A stretch of 64,000 nt of DNA from Opacimonas sp014872805 (GCA_014872805.1 WKFN01000012.1:248001-312000), one strand, 5' to 3'. Positions 18,201 to 28,500 are shown, counted from the stretch's first letter. Made by a program: numbers and translations. Notes: generated by a model from the letters alone, not told the origin.

Positions 18201-19116
18201 CATATGGGGCAATTGCCGTAGGATGGTTATGCGTCTCGACTTTCATCAAAATATCAATCGCTTCACTGTGATATTCATATTGATGATTGACGGGGGATGG
18301 GAAAAAACGTCCAGCAAAGTTACCTTCCATTACCGCAGCGTTATCTTTGTAAGCTGAATGTACGAAATCGGGGGTAACTTCGAACGTATTCTTGATCATT
18401 TTGAACAGTGATTTGGGTTGCTCAATACCGTCAATGGTCCAATCGGCGTTAAATATCTTATGACGACAATGTTCAGAGTTCGCTTGAGCGAACATATAGA
18501 GTTCAATATCGTTTGGATTACGGCCTAGTCGAGTAAAATTATCCACCAAATAATAGATTTCGTCTTCAGCTAATGCTAAACCGAAATGCTTATTTGCCTC
18601 AGCTAAAGCATCTCGCCCTCCATTTAGAATATCAACTGAGGTAAACGTGTCAGGCTGTCGTGAAACAAACAGTTGCTGTGCATCAGATGGTTCAGCTAAG
18701 ACGGTTTGAGTCATACGGTCGTAGCAAAGTTGAATAATCTTTTCTTGCTGTTGCGCAGATAAAGGAATGCTAGTGGAAAAATAGAACTGATTCCCACGTT
18801 CTATTCGACGAATTTGAGACAGTCCACAATTATGCGCGATGTCAGTCGCTTTCGATGCCCAAGGAGAAATTGTTCCAAGGCGAGGTACTACTACAAAACT
18901 GTGCGCAAGCGTGCTTATGGACTGACGCTTCGGACCATACGTAAGGAGTTTGTGTAACACCGCATGTTGCGTATCAGAAATCTCTTGCGATAAATCGACA
19001 AAATGCACAAACTGCGCTTGTATATCCAGCAAAGGTATGCCTTGCGAGTGACATTGAGCCAGAAGTTTTTGACGAGCGAAATCAGTTAGAGAAGGGCTGC
19101 CAGGAAGGATAAGCAT
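15214..19116 (-). CDS. purL: Phosphoribosylformylglycinamidine synthase
   Basis: PurL (FGAM synthetase) performs the fourth step of purine synthesis, using glutamine and ATP. The 1300 residues (E. coli 1295) are the large, fused gammaproteobacterial form: N-terminal PurS-like domain, duplicated AIR-synthase-like ATP-binding halves (VETHNHPTAIAPY and GATGIGSKP are visible), and a C-terminal class I glutamine amidotransferase with nucleophile cysteine in GVCNGCQML near residue 1140 and the late HPERVFRA histidine-glutamate pair. Divergent from mltF. No clear PurR box was found in the 155-nt upstream gap. Confidence 0.98.
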   Translation of the reverse strand: MLILPGSPSLTDFARQKLLAQCHSQGIPLLDIQAQFVHFVDLSQEISDTQHAVLHKLLTYGPKRQSISTLAHSFVVVPRLGTISPWASKATDIAHNCGLSQIRRIERGNQFYFSTSIPLSAQQQEKIIQLCYDRMTQTVLAEPSDAQQLFVSRQPDTFTSVDILNGGRDALAEANKHFGLALAEDEIYYLVDNFTRLGRNPNDIELYMFAQANSEHCRHKIFNADWTIDGIEQPKSLFKMIKNTFEVTPDFVHSAYKDNAAVMEGNFAGRFFPSPVNHQYEYHSEAIDILMKVETHNHPTAIAPYAGAATGSGGEIRDEGATGIGSKPKAGLVGFSVSNLRIPGFEQPWEVAYGKPSRIVSALDIMLEGPLGGAAFNNEFGRPNLLGYFRTYEQLVTSFNGTEVRGYHKPIMLAGGLGNIRKEHTQKGEITVGAQLIVLGGPAMNIGLGGGAASSMASGESNEDLDFASVQRENPEMERRCQEVIDACWQLGKDNPIQFIHDVGAGGLSNALPELVSDGGRGGRFELRAVPNDEPSMAPLEIWCNESQERYVLSVSPEDLPRFAAICERERAPFAVVGEATLEEHLLLNDEAFANQPIDMPLDVLLGKPPKMHRDVQSEKVEGVTFDTSKLVVTEALERVLRLPTVAEKTFLITIGDRSVTGSVVRDQMVGPWQVPVADVAVTAAAFDTYFGEAMAMGERTPVALLNHGASARLAVAEALTNLSASYIGDIKRVKLSANWMAAAGHPGEDAGLYEAVKAVGEELCPALEIAIPVGKDSMSMKTQWQDDGEDKAVTAPLSLVITAFGAVMDVRKTVTPELSTDSDNVLLYVGLSRGQHRLGGSCLAQVYGELGDVVPDVDDPQDLRHFFDAIQTLHAGDLLQAYHDVSDGGVITTLLEMAFAGHCGINIQLDKLPKIDSSNAFNALFAEELGAVIQVRKGQLKLVEQVFEQYALSDALTEIGQAISGDEINITLENNAVFVDSRMRLRMIWAETTHQMQRLRDNPVCADEEHTSKQQQDDPGLNAVLTYDIDEDISAPFIATGARPKVAILREQGVNSHHEMAAAFDRAGFTAIDVHMSDILSGRKTLDGFAGMAVCGGFSYGDVLGAGEGWAKSALYNEVAKAQFSQFFARENTFTLGVCNGCQMLSNLHSIIPGTEHWPHFVQNLSARFEARVAMVEVQESASILLAGMAGSRMPIAVSHGEGHAEFASREALQAVESQQQVALRFVDNHGQVTQTYPANPNGSVNGITGLTSVDGRVTIMMPHPERVFRAVTNSWRDATWNEDGPWMRMFRNARRFVG

Positions 19117-19271
19117 AAGAGTATTTCCGATGGATTAAGCGTTGATTGCAAGCACCTATTATAAAGCAAATTGAAGTGAATTCTAAATTGTTTGTGAATG
19201 TTGTTATTTATGCTTAATTTTTATGCAAAAAAACAATTCGGCAACTTTTTGTCATCTGTTATCATAACGGT

Positions 19272-20597
19272 ATGAAACGATATCTGACATTTATATTTTT
19301 ATGGTTTTGTTTGCTAAGCACGCACAGTTTCGCAAGCAATTTATACACGATCTTACAGAGCAACACTTTGCGCGTAGGAACTATGTACGGCACAGAAGGG
19401 TTCTTTCTCCTTAATGAATCTCCCGCTGGCTTTGATTATGAGCTAACCAGTGCCTTTGCTGATTTTTTGGGTGTACAACTTGATGTACGTCCATTTGCCG
19501 ATCCCAAGCGAATGCTCAACAGTCTTAAGCGCGGAGAGATAGATCTTATTGCGTCCCCTTTTCAATTTGCATCAGAACATTTAACACATGTTGAATTTGG
19601 TCCAGCCTATCAATACTTTGACCAAGTCATTGTAACAAGCAACAACAACCCCAAGCGCAATGCACTTGTCGAACGTTACAGTATGCACGCAGACGCTTTA
19701 AAAAATAAAGCGCTTGAGCAAGGCATACAATGGCAGGCAACCTTAGAATATGACAGCGAAGAACTATTACAAATGGTCTTAGCTGAAGAGATCGGTTATA
19801 CGGTCACAACATCTAGCATTTTGAATCGCGCTCGGTTACTCAATCCCGAACTTCTCCCCTACGAAGTCATTAATCGGAACTTACCGAGACGCTGGTTGTT
19901 TTCGAAGAGCCATAATGACGCATTACTTGGCGTCATGCTGGAATTTTTTGGTCAGTATAGAGTAAGTGGTGCATTAAAAGCGCTTAATGAAGCGTATTTT
20001 GGCCATGTAAAGAAGATTAACTTTGTCGATACCAAAGCATTCATTGATGCAGTCAGTGATACCTTACCTAATTATAAAGAATGGTTCAAAAAGTATGCAG
20101 ATGATTTAGATTGGCGTTTATTAGCCGCTGTGTCATATCAAGAAAGTCACTGGAATCCCAACGCAGTATCGGTGACTGGAGTCCGCGGTTTAATGATGCT
20201 AACGCGCCCAACTGCCCGCGAAATGGGAGTCACATCAAGAATCAATCCAGAGCAAAGCATCATGGGCGGTAGCAAATATCTCGCTAAGATGAAACAACGT
20301 CTGCCGGCGAGAATCAAAGAGCCAGACCGCACATTCATGGCATTAGCTGCTTATAATATTGGCCTAGGACATTTAGAAGACGCAAGAGTGTTAACACAGA
20401 GAGCTGGATTGAATCCGGATTTATGGGTTGATGTGAAACAATATTTGCCATTGTTGCGTAAAAAACAATACTATACCAAAACCAAGTTCGGGTATGCGCA
20501 TGGTGACGTTGCGGTGCAATATGTCGAAAACATTCGTCGTTATTACGAAAGTTTACGTTTTATTGATGAAAACATTCATCAAGCTGCAACACAATAG
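19272..20597 (+). CDS. mltF: Membrane-bound lytic murein transglycosylase F
   Basis: MltF cleaves peptidoglycan glycan strands with anhydromuramyl formation at the outer membrane. The 441 residues have a signal peptide (cleavage near SFA, residue 21), a periplasmic solute-binding-like domain (about 30-265; LRVGTMYG, GFDYELTSAFAD) and a C-terminal SLT domain with catalytic E291 in AAVSYQESHWNP, then the SLT motifs GVRGLMML and AAYNIGLGHL. The location beside purL and tadA is shared with enterobacteria. Confidence 0.94.
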   Translation: MKRYLTFIFLWFCLLSTHSFASNLYTILQSNTLRVGTMYGTEGFFLLNESPAGFDYELTSAFADFLGVQLDVRPFADPKRMLNSLKRGEIDLIASPFQFASEHLTHVEFGPAYQYFDQVIVTSNNNPKRNALVERYSMHADALKNKALEQGIQWQATLEYDSEELLQMVLAEEIGYTVTTSSILNRARLLNPELLPYEVINRNLPRRWLFSKSHNDALLGVMLEFFGQYRVSGALKALNEAYFGHVKKINFVDTKAFIDAVSDTLPNYKEWFKKYADDLDWRLLAAVSYQESHWNPNAVSVTGVRGLMMLTRPTAREMGVTSRINPEQSIMGGSKYLAKMKQRLPARIKEPDRTFMALAAYNIGLGHLEDARVLTQRAGLNPDLWVDVKQYLPLLRKKQYYTKTKFGYAHGDVAVQYVENIRRYYESLRFIDENIHQAATQ

Positions 20598-20649
20598 TCA
20601 TCGCACTGTCATGTAAAAATGGACAATAACAAAAAAAAGGAAATAAACC

Positions 20650-20802
20650 ATGAAACGAAACCGATTATTTAAAAAACCTCCAAGAAATTTTGTCACATCT
20701 CGTACTCGTTTACTCAAAAAGCGGATTCATCAGAAGTCAATGCATCGCCGCAAACAGTTTGCCTTGCTCAATTTAGATGGCATCGAAGAGGCGTCAGCTT
20801 AA
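20650..20802 (+). CDS. Candidate 50-residue highly basic small protein
   Basis: An ATG at 20650 preceded by AAAAAGGAAAT, a strong ribosome site, opens 50 codons. The product begins MKRNRLFKKPPRNF, contains runs such as LLKKRIHQK and HRRKQF, and ends with the acidic tail DGIEEASA. The very basic body suggests binding to RNA, DNA or ribosomes. It lies 52 nt after mltF and its stop overlaps the 3' end of convergent tadA by 9 nt. I do not recognise a family. The good ribosome site and biased composition favour a real gene. Confidence 0.55.
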   Translation: MKRNRLFKKPPRNFVTSRTRLLKKRIHQKSMHRRKQFALLNLDGIEEASA

Positions 20803-21300
20803 TTCATTTTGAGTCGCTTTGGCTGCGAGTTTTTCTGCTTTATTTTGTTCTCTTCGCTTACGAAAAAATTTTGAAATCTTTTGACTTGCTGGTCCTTGCC
20901 TAACACCTATTGTTAATTCACATTTGTGATTTAAATCTGGATGTTGCAAGAGGTTAAGAATACTTCCGGCACAACCTGTTTTGGGATCAGTGGCCGCTAC
21001 CACAACTCGCTTAATGCGCGCATGTACGATTGCTCCAGAACACATTGCACATGGTTCAAGTGTCACATATAAAGTGCAATCCACTAAACGATAGTTACCT
21101 AGGTTTTTTGCGGCATTTTGGATCGCTTGGATCTCGGCATGACCACACGGGTCATTATTAGTGATTGAACGATTCCATCCTTCTCCTACTATATTTCCAT
21201 CGTGCACAATACATGCGCCAACAGGCACTTCACCGATAGCTTCTGCATGATCCGCAAGGCTGAGAGCGTGTTGCATAAATTGTTCGTCTAATTCGTTCAT
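20794..21300 (-). CDS. tadA: tRNA-specific adenosine deaminase
   Basis: TadA deaminates A34 to inosine in tRNA-Arg(ACG). The 168 residues carry the zinc deaminase motifs: H54 and catalytic E56 in CGHAEIQAI, and C84/C87 in EPCAMCSGA. A basic C-terminal tail (FFRKRREQNKAEKLAAK) fits tRNA binding. The start directly abuts the stop of the upstream antiporter gene (TAA then ATG), so they are one transcript. Confidence 0.95.
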   Translation of the reverse strand: MNELDEQFMQHALSLADHAEAIGEVPVGACIVHDGNIVGEGWNRSITNNDPCGHAEIQAIQNAAKNLGNYRLVDCTLYVTLEPCAMCSGAIVHARIKRVVVAATDPKTGCAGSILNLLQHPDLNHKCELTIGVRQGPASQKISKFFRKRREQNKAEKLAAKATQNELS

Positions 21301-23271
21301 TTAATTACCATATAATAATTTTCGTTCCGCTCGCTCAATGCGTCTTGGTCGACCGGACAAGACGACTATGTCGTCAGGCTCAATCATGTGTGTTATTTCT
21401 GGCTGTATCAGTTCGTTATCACCACGCCGAACGCTATACACATTTACACTATGACGCTGACAGTCACATTGTTCTATCGTTTTACCAACCGCCCAAGCGT
21501 TAGCTCCTAACGGCACCGCATGCAAAAACTGTAACTTTTCTTCTTTTTCAAAATTAACGATTGTCGTTTCTCCGGGGAATACGCCATGTAAATGATTATA
21601 ACGATGCTTACGCTCAGCTTGAACCCGTTTGAGAATACGAGAAATGGGTACCCCGCAATAATGATAAATTTGAGAAACCAACATCAGACTGCCTTCTTGC
21701 AGCTCCGGCACAACTTGAGACGCGCCAGCCGCGTAAAGCTTATCTAAGTCATAATCTCGCTTAGTGCGCACAATAACAGGAAGCTTGGGGAAATGTTCCC
21801 GAATTTTGCTGATACTTTGTTGCGCTTTATAGGTTTCATCGAAAGTAAGGACTACCGCAGCGGCTTGTTCAATAAAAGCCGCTTTTAATATGCTCAAATC
21901 CCCAACATCTCCGTAGATGATGTCTTCAGAGCCTTGTAAAGCTTCTTGTACTCGAATCGGGTCGATATCTATCGCAATATATTTTATCTTTTCCATGGTG
22001 AGCATTTTGGCTGCTGACTGACCGACTCGACCGAATCCCAATAAGATAACATGACGTTGAAAATCTCTATTTTGCACACTCGTCGGCAAATCTTGGACCG
22101 CAGGAAAGTCCTGAGCAGTGAGCTTTTTCGCCCATGCATAACTGTTGTTGACCATATAAGGAGTCAATGCCATGCTCACCACGCCAACACTCACTATAAC
22201 GCCTGCAAAATCAGCAGAAAATACGTTATAGGTCACCGCAAGTGCAGCCAAAATAAAGCTAAACTCGCCCATTTGCGATAATTTAAACGCTGCTGACCAA
22301 GCATCGGTTGCCGGGGTTTTAAAAATGAGCGTTGACAACCTAAAGAGTAATATTTTTATTGCGAGTAGCACAATAACACCGACGACAATCCAATGTGTAT
22401 TTGGCCAAATCACGGCCCATTCTAAGCGCATGCCAACGGTAATAAAAAACAATCCCATCAGAATATCGCGAAACGGTCGAATATCGGCCTCAATTTGAAA
22501 TCGATACCGACTCTCACTGAGCATCATACCTGCCAAAAAAGCACCTAATGCAAGTGAGAGCCCCATCCCATAAGTTAGTCCTGCAGCTCCTAATGCAACA
22601 ATAATGGTCGTTAAGACAAAGAGTTCATCCGTTCGTGTGCTGGCTACTTCACGAAAAATAATTGGTAATACTAAACGCCCAAACCACAATAACCCTGCAA
22701 TAACCAGAACCCCTTTGCCAAGTGACAAAAGAATGCTAGTAAAGATTGACAAATCGCCATTTTCACCTAGCAAGGGGATAATGATCAAAAAAGGGACCAC
22801 CGCAAGATCTTGAAATAACAACACAGCCACCGCTATTTGCGACCTAGGCGTGTTGAGAATTTTCATCTCGCTAGTTTGCTTAATGACAATTGCTGTTGAC
22901 GATAAGCCAACAATACCGCCCAACACAATCGATGCTGTAACGGATAACCCGAACCAATGTGCAATAACCGCAACGACTGCAGTTGTGATACTCATTTGTG
23001 CTAAACCAACGCCAAACACAAGATTGCGCATCGCAATGAGCTTAGGTAACGAAAATTCTAAACCGAGAGAGAATAACAGAAAAACGATGCCGACTTCGGC
23101 GAAGATGTGCATTTGTTCGCTGTGCGGAAACAAGTTAAATAACGAAGGTCCCGCAATGAACCCAGCGACTAGATAAGCCAAAATTGGCGGGAGTTGAATG
23201 CGTTTGAAACCCCACACGCATAGTGCGGCTAACATCATGATGATTAACACAAAAATCAACTCACTTGGCAT
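21301..23271 (-). CDS. Kef-type monovalent cation:proton antiporter (CPA2) with RCK domains
   Basis: The 656-residue protein has a CPA2 antiporter domain with about twelve membrane spans (residues 1-390; LLFQDLAVVP and GLSLALGAFLAGMML are typical), a cytoplasmic RCK-N/TrkA-N nucleotide-binding domain (HVILLGFGRVGQSAAK near residue 412) and a C-terminal TrkA-C-like domain (about 570-656). Such proteins move K+ or Na+ against H+ and are gated by nucleotides or glutathione adducts. It resembles KefB/KefC and YbaL; I cannot choose the substrate or exact orthologue. It lies between tilS (8 nt after it) and tadA in a co-directional run. Confidence 0.85.
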   Translation of the reverse strand: MPSELIFVLIIMMLAALCVWGFKRIQLPPILAYLVAGFIAGPSLFNLFPHSEQMHIFAEVGIVFLLFSLGLEFSLPKLIAMRNLVFGVGLAQMSITTAVVAVIAHWFGLSVTASIVLGGIVGLSSTAIVIKQTSEMKILNTPRSQIAVAVLLFQDLAVVPFLIIIPLLGENGDLSIFTSILLSLGKGVLVIAGLLWFGRLVLPIIFREVASTRTDELFVLTTIIVALGAAGLTYGMGLSLALGAFLAGMMLSESRYRFQIEADIRPFRDILMGLFFITVGMRLEWAVIWPNTHWIVVGVIVLLAIKILLFRLSTLIFKTPATDAWSAAFKLSQMGEFSFILAALAVTYNVFSADFAGVIVSVGVVSMALTPYMVNNSYAWAKKLTAQDFPAVQDLPTSVQNRDFQRHVILLGFGRVGQSAAKMLTMEKIKYIAIDIDPIRVQEALQGSEDIIYGDVGDLSILKAAFIEQAAAVVLTFDETYKAQQSISKIREHFPKLPVIVRTKRDYDLDKLYAAGASQVVPELQEGSLMLVSQIYHYCGVPISRILKRVQAERKHRYNHLHGVFPGETTIVNFEKEEKLQFLHAVPLGANAWAVGKTIEQCDCQRHSVNVYSVRRGDNELIQPEITHMIEPDDIVVLSGRPRRIERAERKLLYGN

Positions 23272-23279
23272 AGGCTTCC

Positions 23280-24620
23280 TTATTTAGCGAAAGTGACTCT
23301 CATACTATGCTTGTTTTGTTCAGATAAAACAAGGGCTAGGCCCGGACACACATAAGCAATCTGAGTATTGTTGTACTCAATTTTATAACATGGTTGACGC
23401 TGCCAAGGTGGAATATGTTGAGCTTGTAACCACTGCTTTAAGGGTTTTGAATGTCTTGCCTGGTAGGGTTTAATCCGCTCTGAAAGTGCCACAGATTCGC
23501 ATGTAACTTGAGAAAATTGTTGCTCATCAATATTTTCTGGTAATGGAATTACCACTGAATTATCAGAGCAATAAAGTGTATCGTCATTTATCTGACACGG
23601 CGTTGTGAGCCATTCTATATGAATATTTAACTCAGCTGAATTTTGCTGTGAAGCATTAGACAAACCATTGATTGGCAATACATACAACACACCTTGATAA
23701 CGACGCAATACCAAATCGCCCAATACCATTTTGCCTTGTGCATCTTCACGAGAATGACAGAGTTTCATTAACTCATGAAGGTGTGCTTGACTTAAATTCA
23801 GCTGATAGTAACTCAAACAGTAATGTCTGATAATCTGCGCTTGCCATTCTTCTGAGAAAGCACTGAGTTTTTTAAGGTTTAGGCAAGAATCTGATTCAAG
23901 GCACTGGGCTACTCTCTCTTCACATACTTGCATCAATAGCGTATTTTCGTGGAGTAAGGTAGCAACAGTATGTGCAATACGTGATTCAATATCAGACCAA
24001 TACTCTTGTAATGGCTTTATGATTTGATGCCGAATGATATTTCGTTCATGTGCCAACGTTGTATTACTGGGATCTTCAACCCACCCCAATCCCTGAGTTT
24101 GCGCGTAAGCGAGTATCTCATTTTTTGATACATTTAAAATAGGTCTAAAAGCCGTCCATGACTTATTTTCAAACCGCATCGTTCTTTTGCGACGTAAACT
24201 CGTCAAACCGTTAGAACCACTACCTCGCTTAACTTGCAATAAAAAGGTTTCGGCGATATCGCTTTGATGATGGGCGAAACATACTACTGCATCTGCTTTG
24301 ACCGCATCATTTATGGCCTCATACCTTGCTTTTCGAGCTTTAGCTTCAAGGTTGTTTTGCCCATGAATGCATACAGAGCGCGTGACGATTTTGTTCCCTA
24401 AACGGTGACAAAACTGTTCGCAAAACGCCTGCCATTGCTCTGCGTCTGCGTGTAATTGATGATTAATATGAATCGCTGTAAAGGGTATATCAGCTCGATG
24501 AAGCAAATGAGCTAAAACAACCGAATCTATGCCACCGCTTAATGCGACGTATACTGTGCGTGATGATAACCACGCACAGTCTGAAGATTTGAGCTGAATA
24601 ACTGAGTTAACAGTAGCCAA
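23280..24620 (-). CDS. tilS: tRNA(Ile)-lysidine synthase
   Basis: TilS attaches lysine to C34 of tRNA-Ile(CAU), changing codon and amino-acid identity. The PP-loop ATP site SGGIDS is clear near residue 30; a TilS substrate-binding domain and a C-terminal domain follow, and 446 residues is close to E. coli (432). No ATG or GTG exists between the end of accA and the PP-loop. The nearest usable codon is the TTG at 24620, which overlaps accA by 14 nt; the longer frame to 24761 would overlap accA by 155 nt. The exact start is an inference; the function is not in doubt. Confidence 0.9.
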   Translation of the reverse strand: MATVNSVIQLKSSDCAWLSSRTVYVALSGGIDSVVLAHLLHRADIPFTAIHINHQLHADAEQWQAFCEQFCHRLGNKIVTRSVCIHGQNNLEAKARKARYEAINDAVKADAVVCFAHHQSDIAETFLLQVKRGSGSNGLTSLRRKRTMRFENKSWTAFRPILNVSKNEILAYAQTQGLGWVEDPSNTTLAHERNIIRHQIIKPLQEYWSDIESRIAHTVATLLHENTLLMQVCEERVAQCLESDSCLNLKKLSAFSEEWQAQIIRHYCLSYYQLNLSQAHLHELMKLCHSREDAQGKMVLGDLVLRRYQGVLYVLPINGLSNASQQNSAELNIHIEWLTTPCQINDDTLYCSDNSVVIPLPENIDEQQFSQVTCESVALSERIKPYQARHSKPLKQWLQAQHIPPWQRQPCYKIEYNNTQIAYVCPGLALVLSEQNKHSMRVTFAK

Positions 24621-25563
24621 ACGAAAGTAAACGCTCGTAGCGTTGGTCTTTGAGTTCTTCAAGCGAAAGAGCTTGTAACTCTGCGAGTTGAGCTTTGATT
24701 GTAGCTTTAAAATTAGCCGCCATTTGCTGATGATTGCGGTGCGCTCCACCAAGTGGCTCACTGATTATGTTGTCAATCAGACCGAGTTCTTTGATCTGAG
24801 GTGCACTAACGCCCATCGCTTCTGCAGCAAGTGGCGCTTTATCCGCGCTCTTCCACAGGATTGACGCACAACCTTCTGGGGAAATCACTGAATATGTTGA
24901 GTATTGCAACATGTTAACTCGATCGCCTACACCAATTGCCAATGCACCACCAGAGCCACCCTCACCAATAACAGTACAAATAACAGGGACATCTAACTCT
25001 GCCATTTCTTTGAGATTACGAGCGATAGCTTCAGATTGGCCTCGCTCTTCGGCGCCAACTCCAGGATACGCTCCTGGTGTATCAATCATGGTAATAATCG
25101 GTAAATTAAAACGCTCAGCCATATGCATCAAGCGCAGTGCTTTGCGATATCCCTCTGGCTTGGGCATGCCAAAGTTGCGTTTGATTTTTTCATGGGTGTC
25201 ACGGCCTTTTTGATGACCTATGATCATCACTGGTTGCTCATCAAGCATCGCCAAGCCACCAACAATCGCTTTATCATCTGCGTATGCACGGTCACCAGCC
25301 AGTTCGTCAAATTCCGCAAACACATGTTTGATGTAATCTTCGGTATAAGGACGCAGAGGATGACGTGCAAGTTGTGAGACCTGCCAAGCACCAAGGTTTG
25401 AGAAGATCTTTTGCGTTAAACTTTCGCTTTTTTCTTTGAGTTTGACGATCTCATCTTCGATACCGACGTCCAACTGACCTGTTTGATTCACTAAACGTAA
25501 TTCTTCAATTTTGGCTTCTAATTCAGCAATGGGTTGCTCAAAATCCAAAAAATGTAAACTCAT
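24607..25563 (-). CDS. accA: Acetyl-CoA carboxylase carboxyltransferase subunit alpha
   Basis: AccA, with AccD, transfers the carboxyl group from carboxybiotin to acetyl-CoA, the committed step of fatty acid synthesis. The 318 residues (E. coli 319) start MSLHFLDFEQPI and contain DTPGAYPGVGAEERGQSEAI and GEGGSGGALAIGVGD, the crotonase-like oxyanion and CoA-binding segments. It follows dnaE by 27 nt, the standard dnaE-accA order. Confidence 0.97.
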   Translation of the reverse strand: MSLHFLDFEQPIAELEAKIEELRLVNQTGQLDVGIEDEIVKLKEKSESLTQKIFSNLGAWQVSQLARHPLRPYTEDYIKHVFAEFDELAGDRAYADDKAIVGGLAMLDEQPVMIIGHQKGRDTHEKIKRNFGMPKPEGYRKALRLMHMAERFNLPIITMIDTPGAYPGVGAEERGQSEAIARNLKEMAELDVPVICTVIGEGGSGGALAIGVGDRVNMLQYSTYSVISPEGCASILWKSADKAPLAAEAMGVSAPQIKELGLIDNIISEPLGGAHRNHQQMAANFKATIKAQLAELQALSLEELKDQRYERLLSFGYC

Positions 25564-25590
25564 GTTATAAAACCTTTTGTAGTGAGTTTT

Positions 25591-28500
25591 TTAAAACTGT
25601 AAGCGTACCGCTTGGGCACCTAATAATTCTTTCAAATCGTGAATCAACTGATCGCTTGGCGTCACGTACCACTGACTGTCGGTACGTAGCTCGACGTTGA
25701 AACCAGCGTGCTCAACATGCATTTCAACAGGGCAAGTCCCGCCAATAGCCTGATTCAAAGTGTGTTTGATCTTATCTACCATAGCAGTATGTAGAGGGCA
25801 TTCTAGCACTAACTGTAACGCTTTAACGTAATGCTCTCGTGCATCCACTATATCTAATATGCTTCGGATGGTCATTGTATTACCGCCACTGTAATCATCA
25901 AAGCTGACCTGTCCTTGGACAAATAAGACATGGTCAGTTTGAAGCATTTCTTCATATTGCTCAAATGTATCTGGGAAAAGTCTAGCTTCTACTCGTCCAG
26001 AGCGATCATCAAGGGTCACGATGCCCCAACGACGCCCTTTTTTGTTCGTCATTACGCGCACGCCGATGACCAGACCCGCGATGCTTGCACTGCCTTCTTT
26101 ACCCGTAGGCGTTAAATCTGAGATTTTGCATGAAGTATATGAAGGCATTTCTGCGAGATATTGGTTAATTGGGTGACCGGTCAAATACAAACCGAGCGTG
26201 TCCTTCTCGCCAGCTAACCAGACTTTTTCGGACCATTGAGGAACTTGTGCAAAGCTTTGATGCGAATCTTCTTCAGCATCGTTAAGCAGGCCAAACATAT
26301 CAGTTTGACCAAAACTCTCCGCTCGTGCGTGTTGATTAGCCGCTTCTAAGGCATCCCCAAGACTTGCCATAATAGCGGCTCGATGTGGTCCAAGATTATC
26401 AAAAGCACCCGCCAAAACCAGTTTTTCTAGAACGCGTTTATTGAGCTTTTTGGTATCGACTTTGCTGCAAAAATCAAACAGGTCTTTAAACTTACCTTGG
26501 TTTTCACGCGCTTCAATAATTGCTTCAATGGGACCTTCGCCGACCCCTTTAATCGCGCCGATACCGTAAACAATCTGATTATCTTGATTCACGGTGAACT
26601 TATATTGTCCGGTGTTCAAATCCGGAGGCAGAATAGTAATCCCCATATTCTGACATTCGTCGACAAGAGTCACAATTTTGTCCGTATTGTCCATATCCGC
26701 AGACATGACAGCCGCCATAAAATACGCAGGATAATGCGTTTTTAGCCAGAGGGTTTGATAAGAAACCAAAGCATACGCCGCTGAATGCGATTTGTTAAAA
26801 CCATAGCCAGCGAACTTTTCTACTAGGTCAAAAATTTTCATCGCCAAGTCAGGGTCAATATTGTTATCTTTTGCACCGGCTGCAAATACTGAGCGTTGCT
26901 TTTCCATTTCTTCGGGTTTTTTCTTACCCATTGCACGACGCAACAAATCAGCGCCACCCAATGAATAACCCGCCATCTCCTGGGCAATCTGCATGACCTG
27001 CTCTTGATAGAGAATGATGCCGTAAGTGGGTTCAAGGATCTCCTTGAGGCACTCATGCTGATATTCAGCATCCGGATAAGAAATGTCCTCTCGGCCATGT
27101 TTGCGGTCAATGAAGTTATCAACCATGCCCGATTGCAATGGTCCCGGACGAAACAGAGCCACCAAAGCAATGATGTCTTCAAAACAGTCTGGTTGAAGAC
27201 GATTAATGAGATCCTTCATGCCGCGAGATTCGAGTTGGAACACCGCTGTCGTTTGCGCAGCCTGAAGCAAATCAAAACTGGCCTTGTCTTCGAGTGGGAT
27301 TTGAGTGATATCAACCTTTTCACCCGTGCCAAGTTTGATCATATCAATCGCCCACTGAATGATCGTCAGTGTCCGCAAACCCAAAAAGTCGAACTTAACC
27401 AAACCTGCCGTTTCGACATCGTTTTTATCAAATTGAGTGACTGGGTTACGACCTTCATCGTCACAATACAACGCCGCAAAATCGGTTATTTGAGTCGGCG
27501 CAATCACCACGCCACCAGCGTGCTTACCGGCGTTGCGAGTGACCCCTTCAAGGATCCTTGCCATGTGAATCAGTTCTTTGACGTCGGCATCACTGCGTTC
27601 GAGTTCGCCTAACCGCGGCTCAACATCAAATGCTTTGGCCAAAGTCATACCAGGATCGCCAGGAATTAATTTTGAAATGCGGTCAACAAAGCCATAAGGA
27701 TGACCAAGTACCCGACCTACATCCCGCACCACCGCTTTTGCAGCCATGGTACCAAAGGTAATAATTTGTGAAACAGCGTCACGACCGTATAGTTCGGCAA
27801 CATGATCGATCACCTCATCACGTCTATCCATACAAAAATCGATATCGAAATCTGGCATAGACACCCGTTCTGGATTCAAGAACCGCTCAAAAAGCAGGTC
27901 AAACTCTAACGGGTCAAGGTCAGTGATATCGAGCGCATAGGCAACCAAAGAGCCTGCACCAGAACCTCGCCCAGGTCCTACCGGGATACCATTGTCTTTT
28001 GACCATTGGATAAACTCCATTACGATCAAGAAGTAGCCAGGGAAACCCATTTGGTTGATGACTTCTAGTTCAATATGCAAACGCTCATCGTACTCTGAAC
28101 GCTGGGCTTTTCGTGTCGCTTCATCGGGAAATATTTTGAGCAAGCGACGCTCTAAACCTTCTTGTGACACCTTGACTAGGTAATCTTCGATGGTCAAATC
28201 TCCCGTCGGAAAATTTGGTAAGAAGTACGTACCAAGTTGCACAGTGACATTACAACGTTTGGCGATTTCTAAGGTATTGGCGATGGCTTCGGGAATATCG
28301 CTAAATAATTCGACCATCTCGCCAGCACTGCGAAAATACTGCTTTGGAGAATACTTTTTGGGGCGTCGATTATCTTCCAAAGTATAACCATCATGAATAC
28401 ATACCCGAATTTCATGAGCATCAAAATCTTTTTCTTCCAAAAAGACCACTTCATTGGTTGCCACCACGGGTAAGTCTTGCTCGCTTGCCCAATCGACCGC

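Noticed and set aside
27004..27612. 202-residue plus-strand frame inside dnaE
   Set aside because: It is antisense to a highly conserved part of DnaE; no ribosome site or recognisable domain.
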